Assembly: GCA_964552195.1 (NCBI GenBank)
Contig: CAZKFM010000010.1
Location: 1-64,000, forward strand
DNA: 64,000 bases
Direction: 5' to 3'
Origin: CAZKAP01 sp964552195
Lineage (GTDB): Bacteria > Bacteroidota > Bacteroidia > Flavobacteriales > Flavobacteriaceae
Position numbers and translations under genes: made by a program. The notes below the pieces were generated by a model. That model was not told the origin of the DNA and made no database searches. It saw only the letters and a program-made list of their open reading frames with translations. Shown in pieces: positions 61,126 to 64,000 of the stretch (the stretch's first letter is position 1; every line of letters starts with the position of its first letter).

Positions 61126-62010
61126 ATGAGAACCTTATTTTCATTCCTATTCATTTCGGTATTGTTCGTTGCCTGTAACGGGGGAAAATCAACGAAGAAT
61201 GTCGAGTCAACATCTAAAGAATCAACCATGAGCAAAAAAGAAACCGTAGGTGCATTCCTCGGTGCCGTACTAACCGGTGACACCGTTAGCATGCGTCAGC
61301 TGGCACGTGCAGACTACATTCAACACAATCCGTTCATTCCGACAGGTCTCGAGCCCTTTATCGACATGCTACCCATACTGCAGGAAAATGGCACCACTGC
61401 CGAAAACATTCGCATGTTCGAGGACGGCAACTACATTTTCATGCACAACATATGGCACCAGGCCAAGCCTTTCGGCGCAGAAGAAATGGTCTCCTTCGAC
61501 ATCATCCGCCTGGATGAGAACGGCAAGGTTGCCGAGCATTGGGACGCCATGACTGCTCTGGTAGAGGAAACCGCCAGTGGCAGGTCCCAGACCGACGGTC
61601 CGACCGTGGCCCAGGATCTGGACAAGACCGAGGAGAACAAAGCCTTGGCCAGATCGATGGTAGAGGACATACTTATGGGGAAAAACCCTGATAAAATTGC
61701 GGACTACATCAGTTCGGAACAATACGATCAACACAACCCGGGTATCAAGGATGGCCTTTCGGGCATAGTGGAGGCTGTGGAATACCTCACCTCCCAGAAC
61801 AACATGTTCAGATACACCAAGATTCACAAAGTACTCGGGGAAGGCAACTTCGTGCTCACTGTTAGTGAGGGGGAGTGGAACGGGAAAAAGCAGGTATTTT
61901 ACGACTTGCTTAGATTTGAGGATGGGAAGGCCGTGGAGCACTGGGATGTGATTCAGGAAATCCCTACCGAAGGTCTGGCCAATGACAATGGCATGTTCGG
62001 GTTCGACTAA
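61126..62010 (+). CDS. Lipoprotein with two SnoaL-like domains
   Basis: The product has 294 residues. The lipobox LFVAC gives Cys17, followed by a Ser/Lys linker to about residue 38. Two SnoaL/NTF2-like domains follow: the first at about 40-145 (YIQHNPFIPTGLEPFIDML, then DGNYIFMHNIWHQ) and the second at about 165-285 (YDQHNPGIKDGLSGIVEAVEYL, then GEGNFVLTVSEGEW). The QHNP motif in each marks the substrate pocket of SnoaL-like proteins, which often bind or detoxify small molecules. Regulation by the divergent HxlR suggests a response to a reactive compound. Confidence 0.85.
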   Translation: MRTLFSFLFISVLFVACNGGKSTKNVESTSKESTMSKKETVGAFLGAVLTGDTVSMRQLARADYIQHNPFIPTGLEPFIDMLPILQENGTTAENIRMFEDGNYIFMHNIWHQAKPFGAEEMVSFDIIRLDENGKVAEHWDAMTALVEETASGRSQTDGPTVAQDLDKTEENKALARSMVEDILMGKNPDKIADYISSEQYDQHNPGIKDGLSGIVEAVEYLTSQNNMFRYTKIHKVLGEGNFVLTVSEGEWNGKKQVFYDLLRFEDGKAVEHWDVIQEIPTEGLANDNGMFGFD

Positions 62011-62120
62011 TATCGGCCCGGTTGGGGAACGGTTCTGGTGATTTACCTTCTGAAAGATATGCCAGGGCAGTTCCCCGACCCCGCAATGGGGCCTCCAAAC
62101 CAATGGCAGGTTTTAAACTA

Positions 62121-62516
62121 CCAGGATTACCTCACTACCGTTCGGTGGGCCTAGGGTAACCGCTCCTGCAAATAGAAAACCCAGCGCTTTACGCGCTGTT
62201 GGTTTTTGNNNNNNNNNNNNNNNNNNNNNNNNNNNNNNNNNNNNNNNNNNNNNNNNNNNNNNNNNNNNNNNNNNNNNNNNNNNNNNNNNNNNNNNNNNNN
62301 NNNNNNNNACCCAGCGCTTTACGCGCTGTTGGTTTTTGCGTTTCTCACGAGCTTCAGAGCAAGATTGGAACCTTCCCGGAATCAAACACACGGCCTCCCC
62401 AGGCCAGGATTACCTCACTACCGTTCGGTGGGCCTGGGGTAACCCCTCCTGCAAATAGATAACCCAGCGCTTTACGCGCTGTTGGTTTTTGCGTTTCTCA
62501 CGAGCTTCAGAGCAAG
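62121..62516. repeat. Tandem-type intergenic repeats with hairpins, interrupted by the scaffold gap
   Basis: An 88-bp block (62121-62208) recurs at 62404-62491 with three mismatches. A 55-bp block (62309-62363) recurs exactly at 62462-62516, giving a period of 153 bases. Each unit carries a hairpin CAGCGC-TTTAC-GCGCTG followed by GGTTTTTG, and a second segment that on the minus strand resembles part of a tRNA T-arm (GTGTTTGATTCCGG). I see no intact gene in it; 62011-62574 holds only this array and the gap. Confidence 0.65.
62209..62308. other. Scaffold gap of exactly 100 Ns
   Basis: The bases before the gap end in the 30 bases 62179-62208, and the bases after the gap begin with the same 30 bases (62309-62338). 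The gap length is therefore a placeholder. The true distance could be zero (a collapsed repeat) or one or more extra 153-base units. Confidence 0.95.
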
Positions 62517-62535
62517 CTCTGGCTCTTCGAAACGC

Positions 62536-62564
62536 AAAAACCCATGCCTTCCGGCATGGGTTTT
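62536..62564 (-). terminator. Bidirectional terminator downstream of tRNA-Arg
   Basis: CCCATGCC-TTCC-GGCATGGG is a perfect 8-bp stem flanked by an A-tract and a T-tract, so it can stop transcription in either direction. It lies 11 bases beyond the 3' end of the tRNA gene. Confidence 0.75.
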
Positions 62565-62574
62565 CTGCTTGATG

Positions 62575-62646
62575 TGGTCCCACCAGGACTCGAACCTGGA
62601 TCTAAAGTTTAGGAAACTTCTATTCTATCCCTTGAACTATGGGACC
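62575..62646 (-). tRNA. tRNA-Arg (anticodon CCU)
   Basis: The minus strand folds as a 72-nt cloverleaf: acceptor GGTCCCA with TGGGACC and discriminator A; D-arm GTTC with GAAT (one G-T pair); anticodon arm GAAGT with ACTTT around loop TTCCTAA; T-arm CCAGG-TTCGAAT-CCTGG. The anticodon CCT reads AGG codons. The CCA end is not encoded. A terminator follows at 62536. Confidence 0.9.
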
Positions 62647-62719
62647 CGCTATTCCCTTCTTCACCATAAAGGGGGTGCAAAATTATGAAAATTCGGGGGG
62701 TATCTACAAGGCAAATCAT

Positions 62720-62836
62720 CTAAACCGCCATTCGGACTGCAATCAGATAATCGATGAGAAACACCAACCCGGATATGACCGCTATACAGATGATGCAGGC
62801 CAAAAGCAATTTGATCCATTTAGGAAATGACCTCAT
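62720..62836 (-). CDS. Tiny single-helix membrane protein (38 aa)
   Basis: An open frame from ATG 62836 to TAG 62720 reads MRSFPKWIKLLLACIICIAV, then ISGLVFLIDYLIAVRMAV. A basic start and one long hydrophobic helix (about 9-30) are a coherent small membrane protein. It lies upstream of tRNA-Arg on the same strand. It is too short for standard gene callers. Recognition rests on the membrane pattern alone. The remainder of 62647-62918 shows no other gene. Confidence 0.45.
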   Translation of the reverse strand: MRSFPKWIKLLLACIICIAVISGLVFLIDYLIAVRMAV

Positions 62837-62918
62837 GGGTATCGCTAATACGACTTTATATCAAGATACTAAGGAATGCGTTTGATTTACGACTTTTACC
62901 CCATAAAAGATTGCTGAG

Positions 62919-63794
62919 ATGGAATACTGGGACGTCTTCGTCACTGCCGTTCAGGGAAACTTCCGCTGGTTCTGGAAATCCGTGCTGGGTGAGGTTCCCT
63001 GGTACACCAATTATTTCTACGGCCTTACTCTGATTTCACTTTTGGTATGGCTGCTGGAACTTCTCATCCCATGGCGAAAGGACCAGGGCGCCTTCCGCAA
63101 GGATTTTTGGCTGGACTTTTTTTATATGTATTTCAATTTCTTCCTTTTCAGCCTGGCCATCGCGGGTTTTTATGCCCTGCTCGGTCAGGGATTCGCGGAT
63201 TTGGGTATCAGTGCGGAAAGCCTGAGTATTACCGATCTGGGCCGGTTGCCTGACTGGGGAGGGCTGATGGTATTTTTCGTGCTGCTCGATTTCGTGCAGT
63301 GGCTTACGCATCGTGCACTTCACCGATGGGAATGGCTCTGGCGCTTCCATCAGGTTCATCACAGCGTTAAGGAAATGGGATTCGCCGCCCACCTCAGGTA
63401 CCACTGGATGGAAAACCTGCTCTACAAGCCGGCCAAGACCCTGGGGGTAATGATCCTCGGTGGCTTCGAGCCCGAACAGGCCTATATCGTCCATTTCGTA
63501 GCTCTTAGCATCGGACATCTCAACCATGCCAACCTCAACTGGACCTATGGACCGTTGAAGTATGTATTTAACAATCCGGTGATGCATCTGTATCATCACG
63601 CTTATACCTTGCCCGAGGAAAGGCGAAGAGGCGTCAATTTCGGCATCAGCCTGAGCCTTTGGGACTATCTTTTTGGAACGGCCTGGATTCCAAAAGTTAA
63701 CGCTTCCGAAATCCTGGGTTATCCCGGAGACGATTCCATGCCCGGTAGCTTTATGGGGCAGCTGCGGTACGGCTTTCGGAGAAATCACCGGTAA
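62919..63794 (+). CDS. Sterol desaturase / fatty-acid hydroxylase-family protein
   Basis: The product has 291 residues. Several membrane helices (about 35-55, 65-95 and 110-130) carry the three histidine boxes of the di-iron family: HRALH (about 131-135), HQVHH (about 144-148) and HLYHH (about 223-227), with a later HLNHANLNW. These enzymes hydroxylate or desaturate lipids or carotenoids in the membrane using O2. The exact lipid substrate is unknown. The ATG at 62919 is the only reasonable start. Confidence 0.93.
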   Translation: MEYWDVFVTAVQGNFRWFWKSVLGEVPWYTNYFYGLTLISLLVWLLELLIPWRKDQGAFRKDFWLDFFYMYFNFFLFSLAIAGFYALLGQGFADLGISAESLSITDLGRLPDWGGLMVFFVLLDFVQWLTHRALHRWEWLWRFHQVHHSVKEMGFAAHLRYHWMENLLYKPAKTLGVMILGGFEPEQAYIVHFVALSIGHLNHANLNWTYGPLKYVFNNPVMHLYHHAYTLPEERRRGVNFGISLSLWDYLFGTAWIPKVNASEILGYPGDDSMPGSFMGQLRYGFRRNHR

Positions 63795-63850
63795 TGCTGA
63801 ATTCGAGTCAGGGAAGAAGGCAGTATCTTTACCCCTTCATATACTGAGCT

Positions 63851-64000
63851 GTGATACAAATAGGAAAGACGCTGATATCCGAAGAAATCATCGAAAATGA
63901 TTTCGTTTGTAATCTCAATGCGTGCAAAGGAGCCTGCTGTGTAGAAGGCGCCTACGGTGCACCGCTTACCGACCAAGAAACACAGAAGTTTCAAAAGGAA
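63851..64000 (+). CDS. DUF3109-family cysteine-rich protein, N-terminal part
   Basis: The gene begins at a GTG at 63851 and runs off the right edge; 50 residues are visible (VIQIGKTLISEEIIENDFVC, then NLNACKGACCVEGAYGAPL). The CNLNACKGACC cluster is the start of the DUF3109/YkgJ-like cysteine-cluster family, thought to bind zinc or an iron-sulfur centre. Function unknown. It is 56 bases after the desaturase gene on the same strand. Confidence 0.75.
   Translation, partial: MIQIGKTLISEEIIENDFVCNLNACKGACCVEGAYGAPLTDQETQKFQKE

Noticed and set aside
61369..62103. 244-codon minus-strand frame inside the SnoaL lipoprotein gene
   Set aside because: Antisense to two recognised SnoaL-like domains.
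62309..62400. A tRNA gene in the repeat unit
   Set aside because: Only a T-arm-like stretch is visible; no acceptor or anticodon stem can be formed.
62113..62462. Open frames running through the N gap
   Set aside because: They exist only because Ns were read as codons; the flanks are repeats and hairpins.
63036..63788. 250-codon minus-strand frame inside the desaturase gene
   Set aside because: Antisense to an intact di-iron membrane enzyme with three His boxes.
1..64000. CRISPR arrays, rRNA genes, insertion sequences or prophage genes
   Set aside because: No spaced direct-repeat array, rRNA sequence, transposase or phage structural gene was seen on either strand.

Overview
The window comes from a chromosome of the phylum Bacteroidota, most probably a marine member of the Flavobacteriaceae; the genus cannot be fixed from this sequence. 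The signs are start regions without clear Shine-Dalgarno sequences, repeated -7 promoter elements of the form TAnnTTTG, C-terminal type IX secretion (T9SS) sorting domains, a Flavobacterium-type short-chain L-threonine dehydrogenase, an OlsF-type aminolipid acyltransferase, a DUF1800/DUF1501 pair and the four-gene ligase-associated DNA repair cassette.

Positions 1-~4,980 are visibly AT-richer than the rest and look like an accessory island. They hold the start of a DUF2490 gene, an arsenic operon on the minus strand (arsR, an arsC that appears to encode an exported lipoprotein, a DsbD-like thiol carrier, then the decayed start of an ACR3 arsenite pump), and two HigBA toxin-antitoxin modules. 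The first module has a frameshifted toxin. The second is intact and lies between inverted repeats.

Positions ~5,000-13,370 are mostly co-directional core genes: serS, a TPR protein, a DUF4286 protein, rsmA, mgtE, a 2-hydroxyacid dehydrogenase, a DUF1801 protein, a TM2 protein, and a second arsR-arsC pair whose promoter carries the same 16-bp operator as the island operon. Positions 13,399-17,091 (minus) hold an OlsF-like lipid enzyme, aspartate kinase and a GNAT acetyltransferase. Then come fbp (+) and a TerB-like gene (-).

Positions 18,765-24,629 are the overlapping exonuclease-ligase-helicase-phosphoesterase repair operon. From 24,676 to 36,278 there is a large secreted DUF5060 protein, two uncharacterised envelope proteins, mfd, a DUF3352-like protein, an ACT-domain protein and a YraN-family gene. 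Positions 36,466-43,929 hold the DUF1800/DUF1501 pair, metG, ferritin, a histone-deacetylase-family protein and a single-stranded-DNA-binding protein. Positions 44,103-51,796 are small membrane and lipoprotein genes, a CBS protein, an M28 peptidase, two SDR-type genes and two broken genes. Positions 51,909-59,513 hold an S9 peptidase, a LytS/LytTR two-component pair divergent from an outer-membrane beta-barrel gene, and an arginase.

The right end has a zinc-ribbon protein, a membrane protein, an HxlR regulator divergent from a SnoaL-like lipoprotein gene across a double operator, a tandem-repeat region with a 100-N scaffold gap, tRNA-Arg(CCU), a tiny membrane-protein gene, a sterol-desaturase-family gene and the start of a DUF3109 gene.

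The most interesting point is the island arsenic operon. Its arsenate reductase keeps all three redox cysteines but carries a lipoprotein signal, and it sits directly before a DsbD-like membrane electron carrier. This suggests arsenate (or another substrate) is reduced on the periplasmic side with electrons moved across the membrane. Four genes are interrupted by a frameshift or stop codon (ACR3 remnant, higB, the gene at 44,103 and the gene at 51,796). Some of these could be assembly errors.
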